IMG/VR virus record: IMGVR_UViG_3300048583_000245
Span: 1-38,989 of that record
Length of the DNA stretch: 38,989 nt
From: a virus
Reading direction: 5' to 3' (one strand)
The position numbers and the translations under genes were made by a program. Positions 23,185-29,411 of the stretch are shown here, piece after piece. The first letter of the stretch is position 1. Every line of letters starts with the position of its first letter. Below the pieces are notes generated by a model. That model did no database searches. It was not told the DNA's origin and saw only the letters and a program-made list of their open reading frames with translations.

Positions 23185-23354
23185 CAAAGCCCGTCCGTTT
23201 CCAATGCCCGCTGCAACGCCCGCGCCTTCTGCTTGGCCGCGTCCTTGGTCTCGTGCAGGTGGTGGGGGTTGTTGCCGCGCTGGTTGATGCTGTCGATCAA
23301 CTCGACCATCTCGGCGGCCCGCTGCGCATAAGTCCGTCGGGGCGCATCAGCCAT
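23184..23354 (-). CDS. Small basic helical protein at the start of the late operon
   Basis: A 56-residue protein, MADAPRRTYAQRAAEMVELI, DSINQRGNNPHHLHETKDAA, then KQKARALQRALETDGL. It is predicted to be two amphipathic helices joined by an Asn/Pro/His-rich loop. The ATG at 23354 has a strong ribosome-binding site (GGGAGGG) about 11 bases upstream, so this is likely the first translated gene of the late transcript, after a leader of roughly 180 bases. No family is recognised. Confidence 0.65.
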   Translation of the reverse strand: MADAPRRTYAQRAAEMVELIDSINQRGNNPHHLHETKDAAKQKARALQRALETDGL

Positions 23355-23542
23355 CGGCCAAGCCCTCCCCGATCAAAACCCGATCAAGAAAATGTTCCGG
23401 CCTGCCCCCTCGACCTACCTGACAAGGAGGGGCCTAAGCGACCGCAAGGCGGTTTCGCCTTTTGGCTCATCAGGCAGCTTGCAATGCAAGCGTCAGGCAT
23501 GGGCTCCAAACTCTACCGGAACTGTGGAGCGTGTGCTCGTGC
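23355..23542 (-). other. Late-transcript leader with two hairpins
   Basis: There is no open frame of note. Two stem-loops lie between the candidate late promoter and the first late gene: GCTTGC-AAT-GCAAGC at 23477-23491, and AAGGCG-loop-CGCCTT at 23446-23461. They could be antitermination, attenuation or stability elements. The second has a T run (TTTT) only on the plus strand, so it could also end transcription coming from the other side. Confidence 0.4.
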
Positions 23543-23570
23543 ACTATACCAGCATTCGCGCCGGTCGCAA
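23543..23570 (-). promoter_or_regulatory. Candidate late promoter
   Basis: On the minus strand TTGCGA (23570-23565), a 16-bp spacer and TATAGT (23548-23543) make a good sigma70-type match. It is the only convincing promoter between the DUF6456 gene and the late genes, and it points toward the terminase operon. Confidence 0.55.
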
Positions 23571-23618
23571 TTCCACCCCTGACAGATCGGTTAACGGAAA
23601 CCCGCCGATTTCGCAACT

Positions 23619-23643
23619 GTTTTGACCGCAGGGCGGTCAAAAC
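23619..23643. other. Perfect hairpin at the end of the DUF6456 gene
   Basis: An 11-bp perfect stem, GTTTTGACCGC / GCGGTCAAAAC, with a 3-base loop (AGG on plus) overlaps the DUF6456 stop codon (TGA, 23637-23639). Neither strand has a following T run, so it may be an RNA stability element, a protein site or an attenuated terminator. Confidence 0.5.
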
Positions 23644-24263
23644 CCGTAAAAGCACACCAGCCGGTCGAGGCAAATCCGCACCCCCAGCATCCAGGTGCGA
23701 TCCGCATACACCCGAACCGGATCATCGGCGGGGTCGATCTCATCGACCAGCTGGTCATGCACCGCCATCGCGTCGAACCCGGCAGCGAGCGAGCCCAGGT
23801 CATCCCGCGCCGCGCGCCAGCGGTTCCAGGCGTCCATCTGCACCAGCGTGCCAGGCATCGCCGGGGAATAGGTGCCGCCGCCGCTGCCCCCGCCGCCGGA
23901 GTAGCGGCTGGTCACCCGCTGTTCAAAGCCGGTCTTTTCATAATCGCTGCGGTACCGGTCACCCGCCTCGAACTGCCTGGCATCGATCTTCCCGGCGTGG
24001 AACCAGCGTTCAAGGTTGCGACTGGTCAGGTTGCGCCGGGCAAACCGGGTCGTCGGGCCTTCCGGGTCTTTGATCCGGCGAAAGGCATAAACGTTGCGCT
24101 TGAACTGCTCTGTCGTCGGCAGCCCCTTGTCGATTTCTTCGGCTTTCTTCTCGGTGGCCTGCTTCTCCCGGGCCCGGTGCGCCGCCCGCTGCACATCGGT
24201 CATCGGCGCGGCCGGCGCTTCCGCCACCGCTGCCCGCCCGCCCTTGCGCTTTCGCCGTGCCAC
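23637..24263 (-). CDS. DUF6456-family protein, candidate late regulator
   Basis: A 208-residue protein. GTG at 24263 is chosen because GGGAGG lies 6-8 bases upstream; the ATG 47 codons earlier has no family-like sequence. The N-terminus is basic and Ala-rich (ARRKRKGGRAAVAEAPAAP). The C-terminal two thirds (FEAGDRYRSDYEKTGFEQRV, MDAWNRWRAARDDLGSLAAG, TWMLGVRICLDRLVCFYGF) follow the DUF6456 pattern 'aG.ryr.dyerag...r', then 'da..r...a...lg', then 'R..lgv.L...Ld.La.hyG', an alphaproteobacterial family linked to regulators. It stands at the junction of early and late genes, like lambda Q or ArpU proteins, so control of the late promoter 70 bp downstream is inferred, not shown. Confidence 0.7.
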   Translation of the reverse strand: MARRKRKGGRAAVAEAPAAPMTDVQRAAHRAREKQATEKKAEEIDKGLPTTEQFKRNVYAFRRIKDPEGPTTRFARRNLTSRNLERWFHAGKIDARQFEAGDRYRSDYEKTGFEQRVTSRYSGGGGSGGGTYSPAMPGTLVQMDAWNRWRAARDDLGSLAAGFDAMAVHDQLVDEIDPADDPVRVYADRTWMLGVRICLDRLVCFYGF

Positions 24264-24402
24264 CCTGTCGCCTCCCGATCGCCGCCGAAATGATAGCAAA
24301 AGCCCCGCCCGCCCGCGATGTTTATCCACTGTGCGGATAGAAAACCGCCACCCCGGCTTTATCCGGGCATGATGCGGCCCGATCTGGGGTAAGGTGCTGG
24401 CC

Positions 24403-24762
24403 ATGGTCGATCAGCCCCCGGCAATCCTGTGCGCCGCGCCCCGCGCCGTGGATGGTGACACCATCGCCTGCGCCAACCTGCCGGCCCGCGTCCGCCTGCT
24501 CGGCATCGATGCGCCGGAACTGCCCGGCCACTGCCGCCGGGGCCGCGTCTGCACCCCCGGCAACGGTGCCGCCAGCAAACGCGCGCTCGCCGCCCTGCTC
24601 AAATCCGGGCACGTTTGGGTGCGCGGCGAAGGGCACGACCGTTACGGACGGATCCTCGCCCGCGTTCAGATCGGCCGGATCGACGCCAGCTGTCACCTGA
24701 TCGCCACCCGCGCCGCCGTGCCACGGTACAGCCGCATCACCTGCCCCCGCCCTTTGGCGTGA
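24403..24762 (+). CDS. Thermonuclease-like (SNase fold) protein
   Basis: A 119-residue protein on the opposite strand to all neighbours. The SNase pattern is visible as AVDGDTIAC, RVRLLGIDAPELPGHC, GNGAASKRALAALLKSG and GEGHDRYGRILARVQI, i.e. the DxP turn, the helix and the DRYGR Arg. The Glu that normally precedes the helix (E43 in S. aureus nuclease) is Ala here, as in a PGHCRxGRxC subgroup, so activity is uncertain. The start is ATG 24403, with AAGG 8 bases upstream; a GTG three codons earlier is an alternative. Its 3' end overlaps the converging 84-residue gene by 26 bases. No signal peptide is seen, so it likely acts in the cytoplasm. Confidence 0.82.
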   Translation: MVDQPPAILCAAPRAVDGDTIACANLPARVRLLGIDAPELPGHCRRGRVCTPGNGAASKRALAALLKSGHVWVRGEGHDRYGRILARVQIGRIDASCHLIATRAAVPRYSRITCPRPLA

Positions 24763-24991
24763 TGGCGCCGCACAGCCGGTCGCGCTCGCGCTCCAGCCCC
24801 TGAATAAAGCCCAGCGCATCGGCCCGGCTGGTGCCGCGTGACGCGCCGCGCAGCAGCTCGCACTGGTCACCGCGCACCGCCAGCACGACGACCAGCACCT
24901 TGCGCCCCTTGCCCTCCAGCACCGTCACGGCGGCGTTCGCCTCCATTTCGGCCAGGTCGCGCCAGGCGGCGTCATCTTCGGCGGCGGTCAT
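24737..24991 (-). CDS. Hypothetical early protein, 84 residues
   Basis: It reads MTAAEDDAAWRDLAEMEANA, AVTVLEGKGRKVLVVVLAVR, GDQCELLRGASRGTSRADAL, then GFIQGLERERDRLCGAITPK. The ATG at 24991 overlaps the upstream stop by ATGA. An acidic N-terminal helix is followed by a hydrophobic strand (KVLVVVLAV) and a C-terminal helix, suggesting a small alpha/beta protein. It is the last gene of the leftward early operon before the opposite-strand nuclease gene. No family recognised. Confidence 0.6.
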   Translation of the reverse strand: MTAAEDDAAWRDLAEMEANAAVTVLEGKGRKVLVVVLAVRGDQCELLRGASRGTSRADALGFIQGLERERDRLCGAITPKGGGR

Positions 24992-25283
24992 GCGGGCGCC
25001 CCGATCGCCACGCTCCACGACGCAATGCTGACTACGCCGCCGGCGGAAAGCTCCTGTTCCGGGCAGGTGGTCACGTACAGCAACCGCTTGGCCATCATGT
25101 CGATAAGGGCGATATGGTTCGCCCGGCCGGTGGCCAAAACGCTCAAGCCGCTTTTCGCGCTGATCTCCAACTTCCGGCCGCCGCAAAGTCCGCCGGCTGT
25201 CCGTCCAACGCGGCGATGTGGGTCGACGTTTGAACCTGCAGCAGGGCCGCGTCGATCACGTCGTTGCTGGCAAATTTACCCAT
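24988..25283 (-). pseudogene. Frameshifted small structural-family protein
   Basis: Two frames carry consecutive halves of one recognisable protein. The first (25283 to about 25180) reads MGKFASNDVIDAALLQVQTS, then THIAALDGQPADFAA; it then runs to a stop at 25143. The second, one base back (-1), reads GRKLEISAKSGLSVLATGRA, NHIALIDMMAKRLLYVTTC and SAGGVVSIASWSVAIGAPA, ending at 24988. The halves match the start and end of a small phage protein family ('Kfa.ndvlDaaL..i', 'GRk..i.a..g..v..tGtA.hvalvd...lLyvt.c', 'l..G..v.i.sw.i.i'). The family's middle is shorter here. No classical slippery heptamer is evident, so decay is favoured over programmed frameshifting. A sequencing error is also possible. 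Confidence 0.65.
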
Positions 25284-25611
25284 TTGGCGCTCCTGCCGCT
25301 GCATCGATCTTGCGCGCGCTGTCCACCACCGCCCGGCGCGCATCGCGCAGCCAGTCGTGCAGCCCGGCCTGGCGCTCTTCGAACCGCCGTTCCAGCCGGT
25401 TCAGGTCTTCCAGAAGATCGACCGCGCGTTCCCGGGCGCCGAACGTGCCGGCCACCCGGTCTTTGCGCACCGTGGTCGTGATGTTGCCACCCAGATCGAG
25501 CACGACCGAGCCATCGTAATTACGCAGGATCACCCCGGCCTGGTTCCGCCGCGCCCGCTCAAACACCGCCCAGCGGCCGGGGGCATAGCTGGTGACATGG
25601 GGTTCGGTCAT
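25276..25611 (-). CDS. Hypothetical early protein, 111 residues
   Basis: MTEPHVTSYAPGRWAVFERA opens a strand-rich segment (GVILRNYDGSVVLDLGGNIT). Long charged helices follow (RERAVDLLEDLNRLERRFEE, HDWLRDARRAVVDSARKIDA) and look like a coiled coil. The start overlaps the preceding stop by ATGA (25608-25611). The two-part build could suit a DNA- or protein-binding adaptor. Nothing identifies the function. It ends ALA-rich without membrane segments. Confidence 0.65.
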   Translation of the reverse strand: MTEPHVTSYAPGRWAVFERARRNQAGVILRNYDGSVVLDLGGNITTTVRKDRVAGTFGARERAVDLLEDLNRLERRFEERQAGLHDWLRDARRAVVDSARKIDAAAGAPNG

Positions 25612-25928
25612 TTCGGGGCCTCGATCGACAGTTTGCCGAACGCGATCGCGCGCATGTCGGCAAGGTGCGCGCCTTGGGCATCGAAAGCGCCGGCGGACAT
25701 CTTGGATTGCGCAGGCCGGATCCCGGCGTCCCACAGGGAATCGGCGAGCGCCTGGGCATCGGCTGTGCTGATCCTTGCCGAAGGTTCGGCGAATTCGACG
25801 GGATTGATGGCCCGCATCTGCATGTTTTCGACGATGCTGACCTGCTCGCCATCCTGCTGAAACATGTAGAGCGCGATGCTGCCACTGATCGGCTGTCGTT
25901 CCGCTTGAATTTTTAGGCTTTTCCTCAT
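25608..25928 (-). CDS. Hypothetical early protein, 106 residues
   Basis: MRKSLKIQAERQPISGSIAL, then YMFQQDGEQVSIVENMQMRA, form a strand-rich N-terminal half. The rest (EPSARISTADAQALADSLWD, AGIRPAQSKMSAGAFDAQGA, HLADMRAIAFGKLSIEAPK) is mixed, and the AQALADSLWDAGIRP motif is typical of small phage proteins beside replication genes. It starts three bases after the stop of the replication initiator. No membrane helix, Cys pair or enzyme motif is seen. Function unknown, but the family-like block suggests a conserved phage gene. Confidence 0.65.
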   Translation of the reverse strand: MRKSLKIQAERQPISGSIALYMFQQDGEQVSIVENMQMRAINPVEFAEPSARISTADAQALADSLWDAGIRPAQSKMSAGAFDAQGAHLADMRAIAFGKLSIEAPK

Positions 25929-25931
25929 GGG

Positions 25932-26981
25932 TCAAACCCGCTCCCTCATTTTTGCGCGTACCCTGATCGGCCCGGTGCCGGCGTCCTGCGCGGCGCGGCG
26001 CAGCTGGGCGGCGAAGTGCGTCGTGACGTGATCGGCATGGAACGCGCCGGGCGCCACCGCCTCCACGCCATCGCCGGTGAATTCGAAGCAAAGGGGGTCG
26101 ATCCACACCGCGCTTTCCCGCGCGCCCAGCCGCGCCGCCAGCGCCGCGCGCAACCGCCGTTCGGGTTCGGGTCGGTCCGCTTCGCCTGCCTCGGCCGGCC
26201 GCGCCACGGGCACCGGATCGGCCCGCGGGGTCAGCGCCCCGAAATCCCCGTCCAGCAGGCGGGTCAACAGGTGCAGGCCCGCCGCATGGCCAATCTCGAA
26301 CGCCGCATCGAACGTCGCCCAGATGCTGTCCTGCCCGGTTGCGCCCTTCCGCCGGAAATTCCCGGCGCGCACCTCGCGTTCGATGGTGTCGATCATCATC
26401 AACACCTTGCCCAGGCCGTTGTCGCGCACCGCCCGGTCCACCGCCACCCGCCGCGCCGCCGTCCGCGTCACCGGCCCCGGCAGCCCGGCCCGGTCCCGCC
26501 ACGCATCCCAGGCGGCAAAAACCTGGTCGACCGGTTCGCCCGGCACCGGCGCGGCCACCGGCGATTCCCGATCAATGAAATCGACCTCGCGCGCGCTCGG
26601 GCGTGGTGAGTGGGTATTGGTTATATCTATATAATTGGCACCCTCTGACAGATTGGCAGGGGGGTCTGACACGCTGGCGCAACCCTCTGCCATTTCGGTT
26701 TTGGGCAAAGCGGCGGCAATTTGGGGATGAACCTTCGTGGCGAGTGCCGCCCCGGGCGCGGTTTCGATGCGGGTAATGTGACCGGCCTCGGTCAGGATGA
26801 CATAAGCCCGGTGGATCGTGCGACGCGACAGGCCGGTGCGGTCGGCAATCTGCGCCGTGGTCAGGCTGGACCGATCGCCGTTGTAATCCCGCGCTTCATC
26901 CGCAAGCGTGGTCAAAACCTGCCGCGCCATCGCCGGCAGGCCGGTGACACGATGCGCCATCTTGAGAAGGGCAATGCTCAA
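25932..26981 (-). CDS. Replication initiator with N-terminal winged helix
   Basis: A 349-residue protein. I choose TTG 26981 because GGAGG sits five bases upstream and the TTGA overlaps the DUF1643 stop; an ATG 7 codons later lacks this. The N-terminus SIALLKMAHRVTGLPAMARQ, VLTTLADEARDYNGDRSSLT, TAQIADRTGLSRRTIHRAYV is the helix-turn-helix domain seen in lambda O-type and DnaD/phage Rep initiators. A low-complexity linker (about residues 95-140) holds the candidate origin. The C-terminus (ESAVWIDPLCFEFTGDGVEA then HVTTHFAAQLRRAAQ) is a small alpha/beta domain reminiscent of DnaA domain I-like adaptor regions. No helicase or primase gene is encoded, so host replisome recruitment is inferred. 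Confidence 0.8.
   Translation of the reverse strand: MSIALLKMAHRVTGLPAMARQVLTTLADEARDYNGDRSSLTTAQIADRTGLSRRTIHRAYVILTEAGHITRIETAPGAALATKVHPQIAAALPKTEMAEGCASVSDPPANLSEGANYIDITNTHSPRPSAREVDFIDRESPVAAPVPGEPVDQVFAAWDAWRDRAGLPGPVTRTAARRVAVDRAVRDNGLGKVLMMIDTIEREVRAGNFRRKGATGQDSIWATFDAAFEIGHAAGLHLLTRLLDGDFGALTPRADPVPVARPAEAGEADRPEPERRLRAALAARLGARESAVWIDPLCFEFTGDGVEAVAPGAFHADHVTTHFAAQLRRAAQDAGTGPIRVRAKMRERV
26616..26700. other. Candidate replication origin inside the initiator gene
   Basis: An AT-rich block (ATTGG TTATATCTATATA ATTGG at about 26616-26638) stands in very G+C-rich surroundings. Next to it, TCTGACAGATTGGCAG (26644) and TCTGACACGCTGGCGC (26665) are direct repeats, and a weaker third (TCTGCCATTTCGG, 26686) keeps the exact 21-bp period, two helical turns. 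An AT-rich region flanked by iterons within the initiator coding sequence is the lambda O arrangement. Confidence 0.6.
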
Positions 26982-27526
26982 GCTGCCCTCCAAACGATCG
27001 GGTAAACATCGGGCGCGATGCGATGCTTCCCCCGCGCCATAGGATGCGTTGGCGCGCCGGCTTTGGTCTTTCCCCAACACCAAAGCGCTGGATAAGGCAT
27101 CGTGCCGGTCTGAATTTCTTCGACCACCTGCTCGATCAACACGTCGTCGCGAGCAATCGCACCCCAACAGACGAATACCATCGCCGCGCGCTTCGCAAGC
27201 TTCCCGACCGCGGTGATGTTGTGGAGGATTTCATCGCGGTTGTGCCAGTCCGGCCCTTGCCAGGCCCGTGCGGCAATACGGTAGCATTCGGCAGGATCGG
27301 GGGTGCAGAATGGATAGAGGTTTACCAGGTCGTACCCTCCGAAACCGTAGGTGGCGAACCAGCGGTTCATCCATTTCGTTGTCGGATCATCGTCTTCCGC
27401 ATCTGCCGTTGATGGGTTGTGTCCAATCACGCAAGCGCGGGGTCCGGCTTCCCAGTCCCGAGAAAGCCGCCGCCGAATGCCGGCCACCGGAAAGTAGGCC
27501 GAGCGCTTAATGAGCAAGTCGCTCAC
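26978..27526 (-). CDS. DUF1643 family protein
   Basis: A 182-residue protein. ACVIGHNPSTADAEDDDPTT, KWMNRWFATYGFGGYDLVNL and YPFCTPDPAEC carry the DUF1643 hallmark ('vmlNPStAda..DDpT...c...a..wGyg...v.NLf..r.T'). AMVFVCWGAIARDDVLIEQV and APTHPMARGKHRI supply the closing blocks. The family is a predicted small uracil-DNA-glycosylase-like or nucleotide-related alpha/beta protein with no established biochemistry. It is ATGA-coupled to the HTH gene upstream and TTGA-coupled to the initiator downstream. Frequent presence in phages suggests a nucleotide or DNA-modification role, but that is speculative. Confidence 0.88.
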   Translation of the reverse strand: MSDLLIKRSAYFPVAGIRRRLSRDWEAGPRACVIGHNPSTADAEDDDPTTKWMNRWFATYGFGGYDLVNLYPFCTPDPAECYRIAARAWQGPDWHNRDEILHNITAVGKLAKRAAMVFVCWGAIARDDVLIEQVVEEIQTGTMPYPALWCWGKTKAGAPTHPMARGKHRIAPDVYPIVWRAA

Positions 27527-27996
27527 GAATTCGCCCCACAGTTGAGCGAGGGCGGTGGCAGGCGGGCGAAGCGGGGTTCCGGCGCCACCACCGCGTCACC
27601 CACCGGGCGGACCTTGGCCAGTGCCGCCAGAAACGCCGCGTTGGCCGCCTTGGCGTCGCGCCGGGCATTGGCTTCGTAACTGTCGGTGATCGCCGGCAGG
27701 TGCGAAACGCTCATGACCCGGGGCGGCTTGGCGTTCTTTGCCGGCAGGTGCGAAACGCTCATGACCCGGGGCGGCTTGGCGTTCTTTTCCGAAACTGTTC
27801 GGCGCGGCGGCGGCTTGATCGTGCCGGCGTCCAGCGCGGCGATGTAGTGCCCGATCTGGGCCTCGATACGGGGGCCGACAGCCCGGCCAGCGCGCATCCT
27901 GACCACCAGCTTGGGGTCGCGTCCCACCGCCAGCGAAAAGCTTGTCGGCGAAATGCCATGCCGTTCCATCGCGCCCTCGATCTGGTGCAACATCAC
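27523..27996 (-). CDS. HTH protein with an internal 16-residue tandem repeat
   Basis: A 157-residue protein. The N-terminal 55 residues (LHQIEGAMERHGISPTSFSL, AVGRDPKLVVRMRAGRAVGP, RIEAQIGHYIAALDAG) follow a small alphaproteobacterial helix-turn-helix pattern: 'l..i...l...gmspt.Fg..a.gDp.lv..lr.GR...p....ri...i'. A linker then contains two identical copies of KNAKPPRVMSVSHLPA, produced by a 48-bp in-frame DNA duplication (27692-27787). The C-terminal region is Ala-rich and helical. Start MM: either of two adjacent ATGs. It overlaps both neighbours by ATGA. It probably binds DNA as an early regulator. The linker repeat may alter spacing to a partner; single-copy relatives should exist. Confidence 0.75.
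   Translation of the reverse strand: MMLHQIEGAMERHGISPTSFSLAVGRDPKLVVRMRAGRAVGPRIEAQIGHYIAALDAGTIKPPPRRTVSEKNAKPPRVMSVSHLPAKNAKPPRVMSVSHLPAITDSYEANARRDAKAANAAFLAALAKVRPVGDAVVAPEPRFARLPPPSLNCGANS
27692..27787. repeat. 48-bp perfect tandem duplication
   Basis: Two identical 48-bp units (27692-27739 and 27740-27787) lie head to tail inside the HTH gene, preserving frame (16 residues each). The perfect identity indicates a recent duplication. There is no palindromic or spacer structure. Confidence 0.95.
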
Positions 27997-28502
27997 CGCT
28001 GCCTCGCCTTCATTGCTGCTGCTTTCACGTTCAGGGCCTCGCCGATCATCCGGTCGGCGGCGCTGATCGTCGCGTCGGCCTCGGTCGCATCGATCACCCC
28101 GTCGGCGGCGGCGGTGGCCAGCTCGGCCCCGGCGCTGAACATCGCCGCAACCGCCACGTTCAGCCGCTTTTCGCTCAATTCCGCATCCTCGGCGATCATG
28201 CCGATGTCGGCGAGCGAGGCGGTGGCGGCCGTCGCCCCCAGCACGGCAAAGATCGACAGCGCCTCCGACAGGCTCGGTTGCCGCACATCGTCATCATCGC
28301 GCAGGAATTTGCGCAACCGGCCGATGGCCACGCCGCTTTCGGCGGCCAGTTGATCGAGGGTGATGTATCGCCGGCGCATGCAGGCGATGCGCAGCGTCCG
28401 GGCCAATGTTCGAATTGCAAGATCGGGCGAAACGATCTGCGCCTTTTGCCCGGACCCGTCACCCGGGTCGGGGGTATCGTGGGGGCATGATGAATATGGC
28501 AT
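27993..28502 (-). CDS. HTH-containing early regulator (CII-like position)
   Basis: A 169-residue protein from ATG 28502 (1-base overlap, TGATG, with the upstream stop). TLARTLRIACMRRRYITLDQ then LAAESGVAIGRLRKFLRDDD is a helix-turn-helix unit. The rest (LSEALSIFAVLGATAATASL, RLNVAVAAMFSAGAELATAA, EADATISAADRMIGEALNVK) is helical and Ala-rich, possibly for oligomerisation. It is the third gene after cro in the leftward early operon, the place of cII in lambda, so a role in the lysis-lysogeny decision or replication control is possible. It is not a clear lambda CII homologue. Confidence 0.65.
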   Translation of the reverse strand: MPYSSCPHDTPDPGDGSGQKAQIVSPDLAIRTLARTLRIACMRRRYITLDQLAAESGVAIGRLRKFLRDDDDVRQPSLSEALSIFAVLGATAATASLADIGMIAEDAELSEKRLNVAVAAMFSAGAELATAAADGVIDATEADATISAADRMIGEALNVKAAAMKARQR

Positions 28503-28663
28503 CACGATTTGTTCACCGGCAGATCGCCGGGCGATGTGCTGCTGAACCGACTGGTCAGAATGCTGATCGTATCCCGGCGCGGCCGGTTGGCGGCCGGCGG
28601 CTGGTCCTCGGCCAGCACCTCCCGGATCAATGCCCGGATTTCGTCTTTCTGGTCCTCGGTCAT
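28502..28663 (-). CDS. 53-residue early protein
   Basis: It reads MTEDQKDEIRALIREVLAED, QPPAANRPRRDTISILTSRF, then SSTSPGDLPVNKS. An acidic N-terminal helix (residues 2-19) is followed by a flexible basic segment. The ATG overlaps the cro stop by ATGA and its TGA overlaps the next ATG, so it is very probably translated. Such tiny acidic-helix proteins next to cro are common in sphingomonad phages and unstudied. No function can be proposed. Confidence 0.6.
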   Translation of the reverse strand: MTEDQKDEIRALIREVLAEDQPPAANRPRRDTISILTSRFSSTSPGDLPVNKS

Positions 28664-28890
28664 GCGGCGCGGGCGCCCGCACGGGCCTGTTCGATCCGGT
28701 CAACGGCGGCAATGTCGGCATCCGACAGCCCAAGGATGGGCCCGAACTTTCGCCCGGTGGTGCGAAAAATCCGCACCGCCAATCGTTGCGATGGCTGGCG
28801 CGTGCCGGTCAGGATTTCACTGGCGTAGGAGACACTGATGCCGACCTTGGCCGCAAACCCGGTGGGGGACTCTGGCTTTTCCATGGCCAT
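28660..28890 (-). CDS. cro: Cro-like repressor
   Basis: A 76-residue protein. GFAAKVGISVSYASEILTGT, RQPSQRLAVRIFRTTG is a helix-turn-helix of the XRE/Cro type (recognition helix VSYASEILTGTR), followed by LGLSDADIAAVDRIEQAR. It is transcribed divergently from the CI-like gene. A perfect 19-bp palindrome begins two bases upstream of the ATG, leaving no ribosome-binding site, so the message may be leaderless or begin at the second ATG (28884). It should bind the TTCGCA-N3-TGCGAA operators and favour lytic growth by repressing cI. It heads the leftward early operon, coupled by ATGA to the next gene. Confidence 0.82.
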   Translation of the reverse strand: MAMEKPESPTGFAAKVGISVSYASEILTGTRQPSQRLAVRIFRTTGRKFGPILGLSDADIAAVDRIEQARAGARAA

Positions 28891-28891
28891 C

Positions 28892-28977
28892 TATTCGCAG
28901 ATTGCGAATAAGCCCGCAAGTCCCGTTTTTTGCATCCTGCATAAAGCGCGGAATTCCGCCTTGCCGCATACTGCGAA
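28892..28977. promoter_or_regulatory. Immunity operators O1-O3
   Basis: Three sites of form TTCGCA-N3-TGCGAA lie between cro and cI. O1 is perfect (TTCGCAGATTGCGAA, 28894-28908, in a 19-bp palindrome). O2 is weak (TTTGCA-TCC-TGCATA, 28929-28943). O3 has one perfect half (GCCGCA-TAC-TGCGAA, 28963-28977). Centres lie at 28901, 28936 and 28970, spaced 35 and 34 bp. O1 abuts cro and O3 abuts cI, as expected for a switch. Confidence 0.8.
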
Positions 28978-28978
28978 C

Positions 28979-29374
28979 ATGGACCAGGAAAAGAACGGCG
29001 GGGTGAACCACCTGCGCGCCTGGCGCGAATTTCGCCGCCTGTCGCGCGAACAACTTGCCGCCGCCATCGATCCGCCGACGACCGGCCCGGTGATCTGGCA
29101 TCTTGAGGAAGGGGAACGCGGTCTGTCGGCAAAATGGCTGCGCCGTCTGGCGCCCGCGCTCGGGACCACCCCCGGCCACCTGCTCGATCACGACCCGAAA
29201 GACCTGAACACCGATATTCTGGACATCTGGGCAAAGGCCGATGCCACCCAACAGGCCCAGATCTACCAGCTCGCCGATACCGTGCTGCATTTTTCCGCCG
29301 CGGTGGCTGGTGACCCGGCGGACCATCTGCAGGGCCTGATTGACGCCCAGCGGAAAAAATCCAAGTCTCGGTAA
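28979..29374 (+). CDS. CI-like repressor
   Basis: A 131-residue protein. I place the start at ATG 28979, right after operator O3, since the 47 upstream codons cross the operators and read nonsense. LRAWREFRRLSREQLAAAID then GPVIWHLEEGERGLSAKWLR is an XRE helix-turn-helix; PALGTTPGHLLDHDPKDLNT ends the DNA-binding domain. The C-terminal 60 residues (DILDIWAKADATQQAQIYQL, DTVLHFSAAVAGDPADHLQG) are helical and lack the Ser/Lys peptidase of lambda CI, so induction would not go through RecA self-cleavage. No ribosome-binding site precedes the ATG (leaderless-looking, like lambda cI from its maintenance promoter). It should maintain lysogeny via five operators. Confidence 0.82.
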   Translation: MDQEKNGGVNHLRAWREFRRLSREQLAAAIDPPTTGPVIWHLEEGERGLSAKWLRRLAPALGTTPGHLLDHDPKDLNTDILDIWAKADATQQAQIYQLADTVLHFSAAVAGDPADHLQGLIDAQRKKSKSR

Positions 29375-29411
29375 TCCTTTGGCGGTGCGCCGCTGATTTG
29401 AAAGGGTGGCC

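Noticed and set aside
23619-23643. Intrinsic terminator at the end of the DUF6456 gene
   Set aside because: Strong stem but no T run after it on either strand, so it is listed only as a hairpin.
24322-24870. A 182-codon minus-strand frame over the nuclease-like gene
   Set aside because: The plus-strand frame has SNase motifs; this one is low-complexity and has no family resemblance.
27692-27787. CRISPR-like repeat
   Set aside because: Only two abutting copies without spacers, in frame within a gene.
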